64,000 bases of DNA from Bacteroidota bacterium (lineage in GTDB: Bacteria; Bacteroidota; Bacteroidia; Chitinophagales; Chitinophagaceae), in NCBI GenBank assembly GCA_947460595.1, contig CANHGS010000003.1, forward strand, positions 50,707 through 114,706, given 5' to 3'. The position numbers and the translations under genes are program-made. The notes under the pieces were generated by a model. It saw only the letters and a list, made by a program, of their open reading frames with translations. It had not been told where the DNA came from and ran no database searches. This document shows positions 34,933 to 44,349 of this stretch, piece by piece. Numbering within the stretch: the stretch's first letter is position 1; every line of letters begins with the position of its first letter.

Positions 34933-35745
34933 TTAGCCATTGATTTTTCTACGCCCTCTTAAATAAAACATGAAAAAGGTTACGGCTAAAACTATGATTA
35001 ACCAAAGCCAGCTCAGGTCAATAATTTGAATAAAGACGGTGCTCTTTATTTTCTTGTCCTTTTCTAACATTAATATTCCAATATCTCTGGCCAATTTGCG
35101 CATGGATATACTGTCTAATCCATTATAATATCCACGAACATAATGGTCTTTGTCTATTAGCACAAATCTACTGGTATGAACAAAATCTTGCGATACGGGT
35201 TCTTCACTAAACTTGTCAACCTTTAATTCTTCAAAAGCAAATTTATAAATGGAATCACGGTTGCCTGTGAGCATCCACCAATTGTCATGGTTTACCCCAA
35301 ATCTATCCGCATAGTTTTTAAGAGCTGCAACAGAATCGCGTTCAGGGTCTACCGTAAAAGAGATAAATTGAACAATACTGGTATCAATCTTATTGCGAAC
35401 ATTGCCTCCAGTAATAAAGGATTGTTGCATTTTGGCCATATTATGGGTCAGCTTGGGGCAGATACTACCACAACTGGTAAAGAAGAAATCAGCCACAATT
35501 ATTTTTCCTGTCTTGTCAAACAAACCAACAGAATCACCTAGTTGATTTTGCAAATGAATATTGGCGGTTTTATGCCAAATACTATCTGTGATTTCTTTGC
35601 CTTTCACAACTCGAGTGACAACCGTATCAAGTAAGTATTTTCTAGGCATATCAACAGCCTTGTCACTAAAATATTTGAGCGCCAAGTAACATAGTACCGG
35701 CACCATCAATGCTACCATTAAACCTAGGATGGCTTTTTTATTCAT
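34933..35745 (-). CDS. sco: SCO1/SenC family copper chaperone for cytochrome oxidase
   Basis: The 270 residues have an N-terminal membrane anchor (about 5-24), a thioredoxin-fold domain with the copper-binding CxxxC (C92-GSI-C96 in FFFTSCGSICPKL), the conserved segment ISFTVDPERDS, and the ligand His in DFVHTSRFVLID. SCO proteins load copper into the CuA site of oxidase subunit II. A second hydrophobic segment at the C-terminus (LSWLWLIIVLAVTFFMFYL) makes it longer than usual. It follows the oxidase operon after a terminator, so it probably has its own promoter. Confidence 0.92.
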   Translation of the reverse strand: MNKKAILGLMVALMVPVLCYLALKYFSDKAVDMPRKYLLDTVVTRVVKGKEITDSIWHKTANIHLQNQLGDSVGLFDKTGKIIVADFFFTSCGSICPKLTHNMAKMQQSFITGGNVRNKIDTSIVQFISFTVDPERDSVAALKNYADRFGVNHDNWWMLTGNRDSIYKFAFEELKVDKFSEEPVSQDFVHTSRFVLIDKDHYVRGYYNGLDSISMRKLARDIGILMLEKDKKIKSTVFIQIIDLSWLWLIIVLAVTFFMFYLRGRRKING

Positions 35746-35763
35746 GCTGCAAAAATAACCAAT

Positions 35764-35793
35764 AAAAAAGCCATCCCGTTAATTGGGATGGCT
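35764..35793 (-). terminator. Rho-independent terminator after the act-cta operon
   Basis: Perfect 9-bp arms at 35769-35777 and 35785-35793 (AGCCATCCC / GGGATGGCT) with a 7-base loop, followed on the minus strand by a run of six T (35769-35764). It lies 20 bases past the ctaF stop and ends the respiratory operon. Confidence 0.9.
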
Positions 35794-35814
35794 GATTTAT
35801 CTATTCTTTTTAAA

Positions 35815-36282
35815 TTAATGAGTAGTTCTTGGTTCGTCCAAATAACCCTCATGTTTGGTATCGTGCTTTTCTTCGTGTTTCTCCTCGTGCTTTGGTGCTT
35901 CTTTCTTCTCTACTTTAATGGTGCTTTGCTCTTTAAAGTGTGGGTCATAGGTATTACGAAGATTCCTAAATGAATTACCATCGGTTAAGAAAGCAGTAAT
36001 GAACCAAACAAACAAGGCCAAAGGAACAACAATGGTCATGATCAGATTCTTCAATTCGTGTTTCAGGTGCATGAAATAGGCAACAATATAGAAAGCCTTT
36101 GCCAACATCAGGATTACTATGGAACCCTTAACGGCCAAGCGCATACCTTCACTGGTCATTCCCATCATCCAGAAACCCAAAATCAATTCAACAATGGTTA
36201 GTACAGAAAGGATAATGGTAACTTTTACAATTTCCTTTGTTCCCCCGTCGTGATGTGCTTCGTGTTCAGCAGTATGTGACAT
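35815..36282 (-). CDS. ctaF: Cytochrome c oxidase subunit IV-like protein
   Basis: The 155-residue protein has a His-rich N-terminus (MSHTAEHEAHHDGG), three membrane helices (about 19-95: VTIILSVLTIVELILGF, IVILMLAKAFYIVAYFMHL, TIVVPLALFVWFITAF) and a charged, His/Lys/Glu-rich tail. KAFYIVAYFMHLKHE is the hallmark of prokaryotic subunit IV (CtaF). It is the last gene before the terminator. Confidence 0.85.
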   Translation of the reverse strand: MSHTAEHEAHHDGGTKEIVKVTIILSVLTIVELILGFWMMGMTSEGMRLAVKGSIVILMLAKAFYIVAYFMHLKHELKNLIMTIVVPLALFVWFITAFLTDGNSFRNLRNTYDPHFKEQSTIKVEKKEAPKHEEKHEEKHDTKHEGYLDEPRTTH

Positions 36283-36317
36283 ATAATGTGTTCTTGTGTT
36301 TTAATGAATGTGTTGTC

Positions 36318-36998
36318 TTAGATTAAGTAGAAACAGGTAAATACAAATACCCAAACCAGGTCTACAAAGTGCCAGTACAAACCAGCTTTCTCAATCATCA
36401 GGTAATGACCACGTTGTTCAAATTTATCCATTAAAGTCATGATTAACATAACAATATTGATGATTACACCTGAGAATACGTGGAAACCGTGGAAACCAGT
36501 AATGGTAAAGAAATAGTTAGTAAAGTTGGTAGAAGAAGCCGATCCATCTGCATTTAAGAATGGATTCATACCCCACCAAGCACCTTCATGATGCAAGTGA
36601 TTCCACTCCCAAGCTTGACAGCTCAAGAAAGCAATACCCCCAATAATAGTCCAAATTAGATTGGTTGTTACCGCTTTCTTATCCATGTTTTGACCAGCTT
36701 TTACTGCTAACACCATGGTTACGGAGCTAATGATCAAAATAAAGGTCATGATACTAACAAACACCAAGGGTGCATTCATTCCTTCTGGTGCAAAAGGAAA
36801 ACTTTTGAATACTACGTTAGGGTCAGGCCATCCATTAGTAGAAAAACGAATGGTACCATAAGAGATCAGGAAAGCCCCAAAAGTGAAAGCATCACTCATT
36901 AGGAAATACCACATCATCAATTTACCATACTCTACGTTGAAGGGGCTTTTACCTCCGCTCCAAAGCTTGGGTGTTGTTGCAGTTGTTGTAGTTGACAT
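36318..36998 (-). CDS. ctaE: Cytochrome c oxidase subunit III
   Basis: This 226-residue polytopic protein has KLMMWYFLMSDAFTFGAFLISY near the N-terminus, the ETGFHG-like ITGFHGFHVFSGV near 163-175 and a final HFVDLVWVFVFTCFYLI. These are subunit III signatures of the heme-copper oxidases. Subunit III supports proton uptake and stability of the CtaD core. It follows a second, shorter subunit III-like gene (37075), an arrangement found in other Bacteroidota. Confidence 0.92.
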   Translation of the reverse strand: MSTTTTATTPKLWSGGKSPFNVEYGKLMMWYFLMSDAFTFGAFLISYGTIRFSTNGWPDPNVVFKSFPFAPEGMNAPLVFVSIMTFILIISSVTMVLAVKAGQNMDKKAVTTNLIWTIIGGIAFLSCQAWEWNHLHHEGAWWGMNPFLNADGSASSTNFTNYFFTITGFHGFHVFSGVIINIVMLIMTLMDKFEQRGHYLMIEKAGLYWHFVDLVWVFVFTCFYLI

Positions 36999-37074
36999 GT
37001 TTGCTCAAAAATTTCGGTACAAAAATATTGGCTGGCGTTGAGAAATAAGTAATAAATCCCAACTTTTTCTTAAA

Positions 37075-37656
37075 CTATCCAATCCAATTATAAAACAAAA
37101 ACAAGTAAATCCATAATACATCCACAAAGTGCCAGTAAGTGCCTACCACTTCAACAGGTACTGAGCTGTAGTTTTTTACTGATGACCTAAAAGCCTTAGC
37201 AAAAAGCGCTACCAATGCAATGACTCCTCCCAATACGTGCAGCATATGCAACAGGGTAATTACAAACAAGAATGACACTGCCGAGTTACTCTTGGGTCCA
37301 ATCATAGCAATATCCCTTGCTTCCAAATCTTTAAAGCCAAAGTATTGCATGATTAAAAAAACCAGTCCCAAACCCGCTGTGATGGTGATCAGTACTCTGT
37401 ATCGGCTCATTTCTCTAGCTTTCATAGCTTTTGATGCCAAGAACATGGTTACACTACTAGCCAAAATCACAGCAGTGGAATACCAGAAAATTAGGGGCAG
37501 GTCAAACTGCAACCAACTGCTCTGGTTCTTTTTTACAATATAAGCACTGGTCATACCGGCGAACATCATCACAATGCTACCCATGGCCACCCACATAGCA
37601 AATTTGTGGGGATGGATTCTTTGTGGCTCCTTGTTAGGAATGGTTGTTGTCATCAC
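37075..37656 (-). CDS. Second heme-copper oxidase subunit III-like protein
   Basis: The 193 residues have five hydrophobic helices: HKFAMWVAMGSIVMMFAGM, IFWYSTAVILASSVTMFLA, FVITLLHMLHVLGGVIALVA and the terminal YWHFVDVLWIYLFLF. The last two are subunit III motifs. It has seven-helix subunit III's C-terminal part and a shortened start, about 30 residues smaller than the next gene's product. Together the two may form one oxidase or alternate; this is inference. Confidence 0.87.
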   Translation of the reverse strand: MMTTTIPNKEPQRIHPHKFAMWVAMGSIVMMFAGMTSAYIVKKNQSSWLQFDLPLIFWYSTAVILASSVTMFLASKAMKAREMSRYRVLITITAGLGLVFLIMQYFGFKDLEARDIAMIGPKSNSAVSFLFVITLLHMLHVLGGVIALVALFAKAFRSSVKNYSSVPVEVVGTYWHFVDVLWIYLFLFYNWIG

Positions 37657-37683
37657 GGTGATATTAATTTTATCTGTTATTGC

Positions 37684-38589
37684 CTAGCCATGTATCTTAT
37701 CTGCCAATAACGCTAAAAGCACAATGGGCAAATAGATATAGCTACTAAACATGACCCTACGGGCCGATTTTACATCCATTTCTTTATATAGTCTCAAACT
37801 CTGCACTACCATAAACAGGTTACAAAGAATGACTATGTACATACTTACTTGTCCGGTTAATCCAAAATAATGGGGCAAAATACCCACCGGAATCATCAAA
37901 ACCGAATACATCACGGCTTGTAAGGCAGTGAATTTTGTGGGGCCCTTGTCTGTGGGAAGCAACTTGAAGCCCACCCTACTATAATCACTGTGTGCTACCC
38001 AAGCAATAGCCCAGAAATGTGGGAACTGCCAAAGGAATTGAATACCAAATAGTATCCATCCACCCGCGGCAAAATCATCGTTTCCTGCAACCCAACCAAT
38101 TAAACATGGAAATGCTCCTGGAAAAGCCCCCACCAATACGGCAATACTATTGATTTTCTTGAGCGGCGTGTAAATAAAAGCATAGAGAAACAAACTAAAT
38201 GCAGAGAGCAGCGCGGCTGAAAGGTTGAAAAAATACCACATCATCCCACAACCTATTACAGCTGCAACAAGGGCAAAAATATACGCCTCTTGTTGAGACA
38301 TTCTGCCACTGGCTACCGGTCTAGTTCCTGTGCGTTTCATTTGTGCATCTGTGTCTTTTTCTACTGCTTGGTTTATGGCATTGGCACTACCCGTTACCAA
38401 CATTCCTGCTACAAAAAGAATCAGAATCATCCACCAGTCAAAGATCACAATCTTGGGTGCCAAGAGATAACAGATGACGCAAGAGAAAACCACCATAAAG
38501 CTCAAAGAGAACTTGATTAGTTGGAAATAATCCTTCACTTTGCTGGCTATGGAAAAACTGGTGGAACTATTATTGTCTGTTATAGTCAT
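37684..38589 (-). CDS. ctaB: Protoheme IX farnesyltransferase (heme O synthase)
   Basis: The 301-residue UbiA-type prenyltransferase has eight to nine helices. Its first Asp-rich motif is NAINQAVEKDTDAQMKRTGTRP (N-x3-D-x2-D-A-x-M-x-R-T), the heme O synthase form, and the second region contains WVAHSDYSRVGFKLLPTDKG. It attaches a farnesyl tail to heme b to give heme O, the precursor of the oxidase heme. It sits between ctaD and the subunit III genes. Confidence 0.93.
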   Translation of the reverse strand: MTITDNNSSTSFSIASKVKDYFQLIKFSLSFMVVFSCVICYLLAPKIVIFDWWMILILFVAGMLVTGSANAINQAVEKDTDAQMKRTGTRPVASGRMSQQEAYIFALVAAVIGCGMMWYFFNLSAALLSAFSLFLYAFIYTPLKKINSIAVLVGAFPGAFPCLIGWVAGNDDFAAGGWILFGIQFLWQFPHFWAIAWVAHSDYSRVGFKLLPTDKGPTKFTALQAVMYSVLMIPVGILPHYFGLTGQVSMYIVILCNLFMVVQSLRLYKEMDVKSARRVMFSSYIYLPIVLLALLADKIHG

Positions 38590-38661
38590 TGTTTGTTTAG
38601 ATTATCAGAACTGCATTTCTCCGCCTCAATTCCTACCTGATGATCATTTTTTAAAAATAAT

Positions 38662-38761
38662 GCTCCCGATGGATAGAGATGCGCCCGCCTTAGTGGGAGC
38701 AACCCGATTTACCGGGAGCAATTCAACTATCTGATACCGGATGTCTCATCAAGAGACCGGT
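38662..38761 (-). promoter_or_regulatory. GC-rich leader with alternative hairpins between ctaD and ctaB
   Basis: On the minus-strand message, GCTCCC occurs twice (38719-38713 as GCTCCCG, and 38700-38695) and can pair with one downstream copy CGGGAGC (38668-38662), which is followed by ATTATTTTT. The two pairings exclude each other. A further hairpin (GTCTC-5-GAGAC, 38743-38757, extended by CCGGT/ACCGG) sits just past the ctaD stop. The layout resembles an attenuator or partial terminator that lowers expression of ctaB and later genes; this is inference. Confidence 0.45.
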
Positions 38762-38767
38762 GATTTT

Positions 38768-40585
38768 CTAGTGATGGCTCTCATCAGCTCCCACTGGTGT
38801 GGTTTGCTGGATGAAGTCCTTGCCGTCTTTACCATAGTCATAAGCCCAACGGTGTACTTCTGGAATTTCTCCCACCCAGTTACCGTGACCAGGATGAATA
38901 GGAGTAGTCCACTCTAAAGTATTTGCCTCCCAAGGATTTAAATTGGTCAACTTTCTTCCTTTAAAAATGCTATAGAAGAAATTGAACAAGAAAAAGAATT
39001 GTGCCGCAAATACAATCATGGCTACCAAACTGATGAACCTATTCAAGTCTTGGAATTGTTTAAAGCTTTCCCAAATACTGAAATCATAATATCGTCTTGG
39101 CATACCAGCCAAACCTTGGTAGTGCATTGGCCAGAAGATTAAATAGGCTCCTGCAATGGTAATCCAGAAGTGCATGTAAGCCAATGTATTATTCATATAA
39201 CGGCCATACATTTTTGGAAACCAATGGTAGATACCCGCAAACATACCAAACATAGAGGCTACACCCATTACAATATGAAAGTGGGCAACAACAAAGTAAG
39301 AATCATGTAAATGTATATCTAAGGCCGAGTTACCCAGCCAGATTCCAGTTAGACCTCCAGAGATAAATAAGCTTACAAAACCAATGGCAAATAACATACC
39401 TGGGGTAAAGCGAATATTTCCTCTCCACAAGGTGGTTAACCAGTTGAACACTTTAATAGCAGATGGAACAGCAATCAACAAAGTCAACAACACGAATACC
39501 GATCCTAAGAATGGATTTAATCCGGTTACAAACATATGGTGCGCCCATACCAAGAATGCTAAGATGGCAATTGCAAACAAAGACCCAACCATCGCCATAT
39601 AACCAAAGATGGGTTTACGGGAGTTCACAGAAAGAATTTCTGACACCATTCCCATGGCTGGTAACAAAATGATGTATACTTCAGGGTGACCTAAGAACCA
39701 GAATAAGTGCTGGAACAGGATAGCGCTACCACCTTCATTAGGCAAAGCACCAACTCCATTGACAAAAATATCAGATAAATAGAAACTAGTTCCAAAGTTG
39801 CGGTCAAATATCAACAAGATAAAACCAGATAACAGTACTGGGAAAGACAATACGCCCAATACAGCGGTAAAGAACAAAGCCCAAATGGTCAAAGGCAAAC
39901 GAGTCATACTCATTCCTTTGGTACGCATGTTCAATACAGTAGCTATGTAGTTCAAACCACCCAATAAAGAAGATACTACAAACAAGGCCATGGATACTAT
40001 CCAAAGATCCATACCAGTTTTAGAACCTGGAGAAGCGTCCCCCAAGGCACTTAAAGGAGGATAAGCAGTCCAACCACCACTAAAGGGACCCGTTTCTACA
40101 AACATAGATGACAGCATCACAATACTAGCAGCAAAGAAGAACCAGTAGCTCAACATGTTCATAAAAGGAGAAGCCATATCCCTTGCTCCAATTTGCAATG
40201 GAATCAAGAAGTTGGCAAAAGTTCCACTCAAACCTGCTGTCAATACAAAGAATACCAACACGGTTCCGTGTGTAGTAACCAAGGCATAATAAGCTTCTGG
40301 AGTAATATGACCGCCTTTGGCCCATTTGCCCAAAATACTTTCTAGCCATGGGAATGTCGCATCTGGATAACCCAATTGCAATCGGAATAGAACGCTCATC
40401 AAACCACCCAATACGGCCCAAACCATACCTGTGATTAAGAACTGTTTGGCGATCATTTTGTGATCCTGGCTAAACACATACTTGGTGATAAAGGTTTCAT
40501 GATGATGGTGCTCATGTGAATGATCGCCATGTGCATCATGTGTTGCTACATCAGAATGTGCGTGCAGAACAGCTTCGTTACTCAT
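38768..40585 (-). CDS. ctaD: Cytochrome c oxidase subunit I
   Basis: The 605 residues include all heme-copper signatures: the low-spin heme His in ALVTTHGTVLVFF, CuB and cross-linked Tyr in FWFLGHPEVYIILLP, the CuB His pair in WAHHMFVTGL, and LHDSYFVVAHFHIVMG with both heme-iron histidines. GHPE with Glu points to an A-type oxidase. A His-rich N-terminal extension (residues 8-31) is unusual. It reduces O2 to water and pumps protons, fed by CuA of CtaC. Confidence 0.96.
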   Translation of the reverse strand: MSNEAVLHAHSDVATHDAHGDHSHEHHHHETFITKYVFSQDHKMIAKQFLITGMVWAVLGGLMSVLFRLQLGYPDATFPWLESILGKWAKGGHITPEAYYALVTTHGTVLVFFVLTAGLSGTFANFLIPLQIGARDMASPFMNMLSYWFFFAASIVMLSSMFVETGPFSGGWTAYPPLSALGDASPGSKTGMDLWIVSMALFVVSSLLGGLNYIATVLNMRTKGMSMTRLPLTIWALFFTAVLGVLSFPVLLSGFILLIFDRNFGTSFYLSDIFVNGVGALPNEGGSAILFQHLFWFLGHPEVYIILLPAMGMVSEILSVNSRKPIFGYMAMVGSLFAIAILAFLVWAHHMFVTGLNPFLGSVFVLLTLLIAVPSAIKVFNWLTTLWRGNIRFTPGMLFAIGFVSLFISGGLTGIWLGNSALDIHLHDSYFVVAHFHIVMGVASMFGMFAGIYHWFPKMYGRYMNNTLAYMHFWITIAGAYLIFWPMHYQGLAGMPRRYYDFSIWESFKQFQDLNRFISLVAMIVFAAQFFFLFNFFYSIFKGRKLTNLNPWEANTLEWTTPIHPGHGNWVGEIPEVHRWAYDYGKDGKDFIQQTTPVGADESHH

Positions 40586-40654
40586 ACTTGGTTTCTTTAT
40601 TATTGCTACTTACGATATAGTAACAACCCCATTTGAAAAGGGTTGTGTGTTCAT

Positions 40655-41722
40655 TTACATTTTTGCTACGGTCTTTGACTCAGCTGGTTTAGCAGTCTTG
40701 CTACTATCGCCAGCGGCTGAACTTTTTGCAGCTGGGTCCTTTTCAGGAAATGCTGCAAAATAATATGGACTTTGCTTAGCTATCCAAAGATCATAGTCCT
40801 CTTGAGATACTACCTCAACAACACCCTTCATAGAATAGTGTCCGTTTCCACACATTTGATCACAACTGATTTCATATTGGAAATTTGGATTCCCCGTTTT
40901 TTCCTTCATTTCTGCAGTAGTAAACTTTGGGGTAAACCAAATGGTAGTTGGAATTCCTGGAACTGCATCCATTTTTAATCTAAAATGGGTAAGTCCAACA
41001 TCATGAATAACGTCTCTGGAGCCTATGATTAATTTAACAGGTTTCCCTTTTACCACATACATGGTTTGTTCGGTAACCAAATCATCCTGACCTAATTTGT
41101 CATCCCAAAGTAAACCCAGTGTATTGGAAGCTGGATCAATATTCTTGTAATATTTTTTTCCAAAAGCGCCGTCTTTACCTGGATAACGGAAGATCCAACC
41201 AAATTGCTTTCCGGTTATTTCAACTACCATCGCAGATTTAGGAGGTTCTCCGGTAAACAAGAACCAGTTACGTAGACCAATCACTACCAACACCGTTAGA
41301 GCAATAGCTGGGATAATGGTCCAAATAGCTTCTAAGGTATTGCTATGCGAAAAGAAATATACTTTTCTATTTTTATCTTCTTGGTATTTATAAGCAAACC
41401 AAAATAATACAATTTGCGTTCCAATAAAAACAACGCCTGTCACAGCTAGTGTAAGCCAAAGCATAGAATCTACTCTTTCGCCCTCAACACTGGCTGATTC
41501 TTGTGCCAACAAAGTTTTGTCAAAAAGGACTTCATTGCAATACCAAACACCAATCAGTCCCAATACCAAGAACGCAACCATCAAAAATCCGTTGATCTTG
41601 TTGTTTTGCTGGCGACTGGCTTCTTCTCCTTTAAGCAGGGATACGTATTCGCTTGCTTTTGCAATCTGGAAGATTACTACGAATACCAGTACGATTACTG
41701 CGATGGTTAATAACATGGTCAT
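40655..41722 (-). CDS. ctaC: Cytochrome c oxidase subunit II
   Basis: The 355 residues have an N-terminal helix (about 1-20) and two further helices (about 46-66 and 92-115), then a cupredoxin domain with the binuclear CuA site: C287-DQM-C291-GNG-H295-YS-M298, plus the His of IHDVGLTHFRLKMDA. An extra first helix compared with the usual two is seen. The C-terminal 30 residues are Ala/Lys/Ser-rich. It takes electrons from the ACIII cytochromes. A start two codons later is possible. Confidence 0.95.
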   Translation of the reverse strand: MTMLLTIAVIVLVFVVIFQIAKASEYVSLLKGEEASRQQNNKINGFLMVAFLVLGLIGVWYCNEVLFDKTLLAQESASVEGERVDSMLWLTLAVTGVVFIGTQIVLFWFAYKYQEDKNRKVYFFSHSNTLEAIWTIIPAIALTVLVVIGLRNWFLFTGEPPKSAMVVEITGKQFGWIFRYPGKDGAFGKKYYKNIDPASNTLGLLWDDKLGQDDLVTEQTMYVVKGKPVKLIIGSRDVIHDVGLTHFRLKMDAVPGIPTTIWFTPKFTTAEMKEKTGNPNFQYEISCDQMCGNGHYSMKGVVEVVSQEDYDLWIAKQSPYYFAAFPEKDPAAKSSAAGDSSKTAKPAESKTVAKM

Positions 41723-41807
41723 AATGCGATCAATATTTTCTGATAGATGATACTACTATTTAAAACAAATTCTTTGCTACTTGGTTGCACTGCAACCCTT
41801 AAATATA

Positions 41808-43037
41808 TTAAACCTGGTGAATCACACTTTCTTTTAAGAAAGGATGGTACTTTGGAATCAATGGCTTGCTGGCTAATGCTCTTCCTACAAAGAAAATCAT
41901 CATACCTACAAAGAAAGCTAGAATACCAAAATCCAACCAACCCAAGGTAACGTGCTCTTTAGACAATGAACCCATCACCATTTGGTAAAAATCTATCCAG
42001 TGACCAAAGATGATTAATACGGCCATGAAAGTAACCAAGGTATAGTTACGCTTAGCAGCACGTTTCATCAAAATCAACAAAGGACAAAGGAAGTTGATGA
42101 TTAAGTTTAGGAAGAAAATTCCCTTATAAGGTCCTTGAACACGGTGTTTGAAATAAACAGTTTCTTCGGGAATATTGGCGTACCAAATTAACATGTACTG
42201 GCTAAACCAAAGATAGGTCCAGAAGATAGAGAAGGCAAACATGAACTTACCTACGTCATGCAAATGCTCTTGGTTGGTTAATTCCATATAGCCTTTGTTC
42301 TTCATGTAGATTAACCAAAGGGCAATCAAAGACATACCAGAAACAAAAGAACTAGCAAATGTGTACCAGCTATACATGGTAGAATACCAATGTGCGTCAA
42401 TACTCATCATCCATAACCAAGGAACGGTAGAACCTACGGTCAATGCAAACCATACAGTGAATAGTGCTGCTCTTACCGTATTTCTAAAAATGAATTTAGC
42501 ACCAGTTTCTGCATCCATGGGGGCTTGGTCAGCTTCATTGCTTAGTTGACGCATTCTCCAACCCAAGAAACTCCAGAATCCAATGGTTAAAGTAGTCCAT
42601 AAGATAAAGAACTTAGCATTTAAGAAGCCAGACTTACCAGTAAGAATAGGGTCTTTTGCAACAGCTTCTGTATCTAACCAATGGTAGATATGGTGCTTAT
42701 CACTCAAAACCACATAGAGCAAAACGGCAAATGTGATGGAACCAAAAATGGGTACCAGTGTTGAAATGGCTTCTGGAATCCTGCGAAAAGACTGCTGCCA
42801 GCCACCCATTGCAAGGGTAGTAACACAAATGAAAAACATACTGGCATTACATACCAGGGTCCAAAAAATGGTATTGTACATCAATGTTCCCCAAAAATGC
42901 ACTTGCTCGTGTTCGTCGCTACTGAAACCCTTGGTTACTAAACCAAAGATCAAAGCAACCAACCCAACGCCAATTAAACCCAGTGACCAGGTTTTCATTT
43001 TTCCGGGTATCTCAAATTGCGTTCTGATAGATGCCAT
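41808..43037 (-). CDS. actF: Alternative complex III subunit ActF
   Basis: This 409-residue protein has ten hydrophobic segments and the segments VHFWGTLMYNTIFWTLVCNASMFFI, YSWYTFASSFVSGMSLIALW and FAFSIFWTYLWFSQYMLIWYANIPEE. It is like ActC/NrfD without the Fe-S partners and belongs to the quinol:cytochrome c oxidoreductase (ACIII) in Rhodothermus and Flavobacterium. It is the last act gene, 85 bases before ctaC. Confidence 0.9.
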   Translation of the reverse strand: MASIRTQFEIPGKMKTWSLGLIGVGLVALIFGLVTKGFSSDEHEQVHFWGTLMYNTIFWTLVCNASMFFICVTTLAMGGWQQSFRRIPEAISTLVPIFGSITFAVLLYVVLSDKHHIYHWLDTEAVAKDPILTGKSGFLNAKFFILWTTLTIGFWSFLGWRMRQLSNEADQAPMDAETGAKFIFRNTVRAALFTVWFALTVGSTVPWLWMMSIDAHWYSTMYSWYTFASSFVSGMSLIALWLIYMKNKGYMELTNQEHLHDVGKFMFAFSIFWTYLWFSQYMLIWYANIPEETVYFKHRVQGPYKGIFFLNLIINFLCPLLILMKRAAKRNYTLVTFMAVLIIFGHWIDFYQMVMGSLSKEHVTLGWLDFGILAFFVGMMIFFVGRALASKPLIPKYHPFLKESVIHQV

Positions 43038-43096
43038 CGTTACTCTTTTATATCAGTTAGTACTTTATCTCTTCAATGATTGAAAAGACTTTTCAA

Positions 43097-43738
43097 TTAT
43101 TTCTTAGCGGTAGTATCGGCTGCTGCAGGAGCTGCGGCGGCTTTGCCTTTTGCTTGATTCATTTTAATATACTTGATTACTTCCCAACGTTGCTTGCGGC
43201 TTAACTGAGATGCATAAGAACCCATCAAGTTTTTACCATAGGCAACAGAGTAGAACATCTGGCCTTCTGGCATGTTTTCATACTTAGCATCTCCTACCAA
43301 AGTAGCAGGTTTTGCAGCGTATGGACCATTCCCATCTTTGTACAAAGGACCATTACCATTCAATTTGGCGCCATGACAGATACCACAGTTGATTAAGTAA
43401 AGACGTTCCGCTTCTTTGTATTCTTTTTCATTCAAAGATTCAATTGGGTTTTTCACCAATTTAGAAGCAGTATAATTAGTAGTATCTCCAGGAGCATCTT
43501 GTGCTAAATGAAACGGCATTTCTTCTCCACGAGCAACGGTTCCAACAACAGGTCTGTTATTGTAGTTGATGCCCTGTTCTGCAAGACTGCTATGGTCAGC
43601 AAAAGTTTCATAAGCACGGCTATACGCCATATCGGGCATATACACAGATCCGGGCTTGCGTTTCACATTGCTACAGCTGATGATAGCAGCAGCAGTAGAC
43701 AAAATGGCTATGATGGTTAATTTATTCATCGGTTTCAA
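43097..43738 (-). CDS. actE: Alternative complex III monoheme cytochrome c subunit ActE
   Basis: The 213-residue lipoprotein has a signal peptide with lipobox ending at Cys22 (AAAIISC), one heme site C118-GI-C-H122 followed by GAKLNGNGP, and a probable axial Met in KNLMGSYASQL. The tail is Ala-rich. ActE passes electrons from ActA towards the oxidase. The stop lies 60 bases before actF's start. Confidence 0.92.
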   Translation of the reverse strand: MKPMNKLTIIAILSTAAAIISCSNVKRKPGSVYMPDMAYSRAYETFADHSSLAEQGINYNNRPVVGTVARGEEMPFHLAQDAPGDTTNYTASKLVKNPIESLNEKEYKEAERLYLINCGICHGAKLNGNGPLYKDGNGPYAAKPATLVGDAKYENMPEGQMFYSVAYGKNLMGSYASQLSRKQRWEVIKYIKMNQAKGKAAAAPAAADTTAKK

Positions 43739-43746
43739 TTCAAGTG

Positions 43747-44337
43747 TTAGGCAGCTACAGTTTGTTTGGCTTCAAATCTCATTTCATCTTTGTCATAATG
43801 ACCTAACCACCAGCCTTCTTCAGCTATTTGGATATCGGTTTCAATTGCTCCGTTAGAAGCCAGGAATCCTTTTAGGTCTTCTGTATTGGTTTTGTCTGTG
43901 CACTCAATGACCATTACAAATAGATCATCGGTTGCACGAGCGTGAAAATGGTGTTTTTTCACAAAGGGCGCTAATTGGCATAGATAGCAGAAAGTCAACA
44001 CCATACCTACTGCAGCAAACAATACCGTCAACTCAAAAGTAATAGGCACCCAAGCTGGCAAAGCAAAGTGTGGTTTACCACCAATGTTCAAAGGCCAATC
44101 TTTGGTGAAGATCCAGCTAATACAACTGAGTGCAGTGGTAGTTCCAGTGATACCGTAAATAAAACCTGCGGTATGCAAACTGGTTTCACGAAGACCCATT
44201 GCATGATCCAATCCGTGTACTGCAAAAGGCGTATACACGTCGTGAATCTTATAACCCGCTGTGCGAACTTTTTTCACTGCAGGAAACAAGACAGCTTCGT
44301 CATCAAAACAGCCTACTACGAATTTCTTTTTTGCCAT
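43747..44337 (-). CDS. actD: Alternative complex III subunit ActD (DUF3341)
   Basis: The 196 residues have a soluble N-terminal part (KKFVVGCFDDEAVLFPAVKKVRTAGY), two helices (around 60-78 and 99-122) and a C-terminal soluble domain with HHFHARATDDLFVMVIE. This is the DUF3341 pattern of ActD. It lies between actC and actE in the standard order. Confidence 0.93.
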   Translation of the reverse strand: MAKKKFVVGCFDDEAVLFPAVKKVRTAGYKIHDVYTPFAVHGLDHAMGLRETSLHTAGFIYGITGTTTALSCISWIFTKDWPLNIGGKPHFALPAWVPITFELTVLFAAVGMVLTFCYLCQLAPFVKKHHFHARATDDLFVMVIECTDKTNTEDLKGFLASNGAIETDIQIAEEGWWLGHYDKDEMRFEAKQTVAA

Positions 44338-44349
44338 AGTTAGTTTATA

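Noticed and set aside
36998..37075. The two subunit III genes as one gene split by a frameshift
   Set aside because: Each has its own start, its own full set of helices and the final HFVD motif, with a 76-base gap, so they are two genes.
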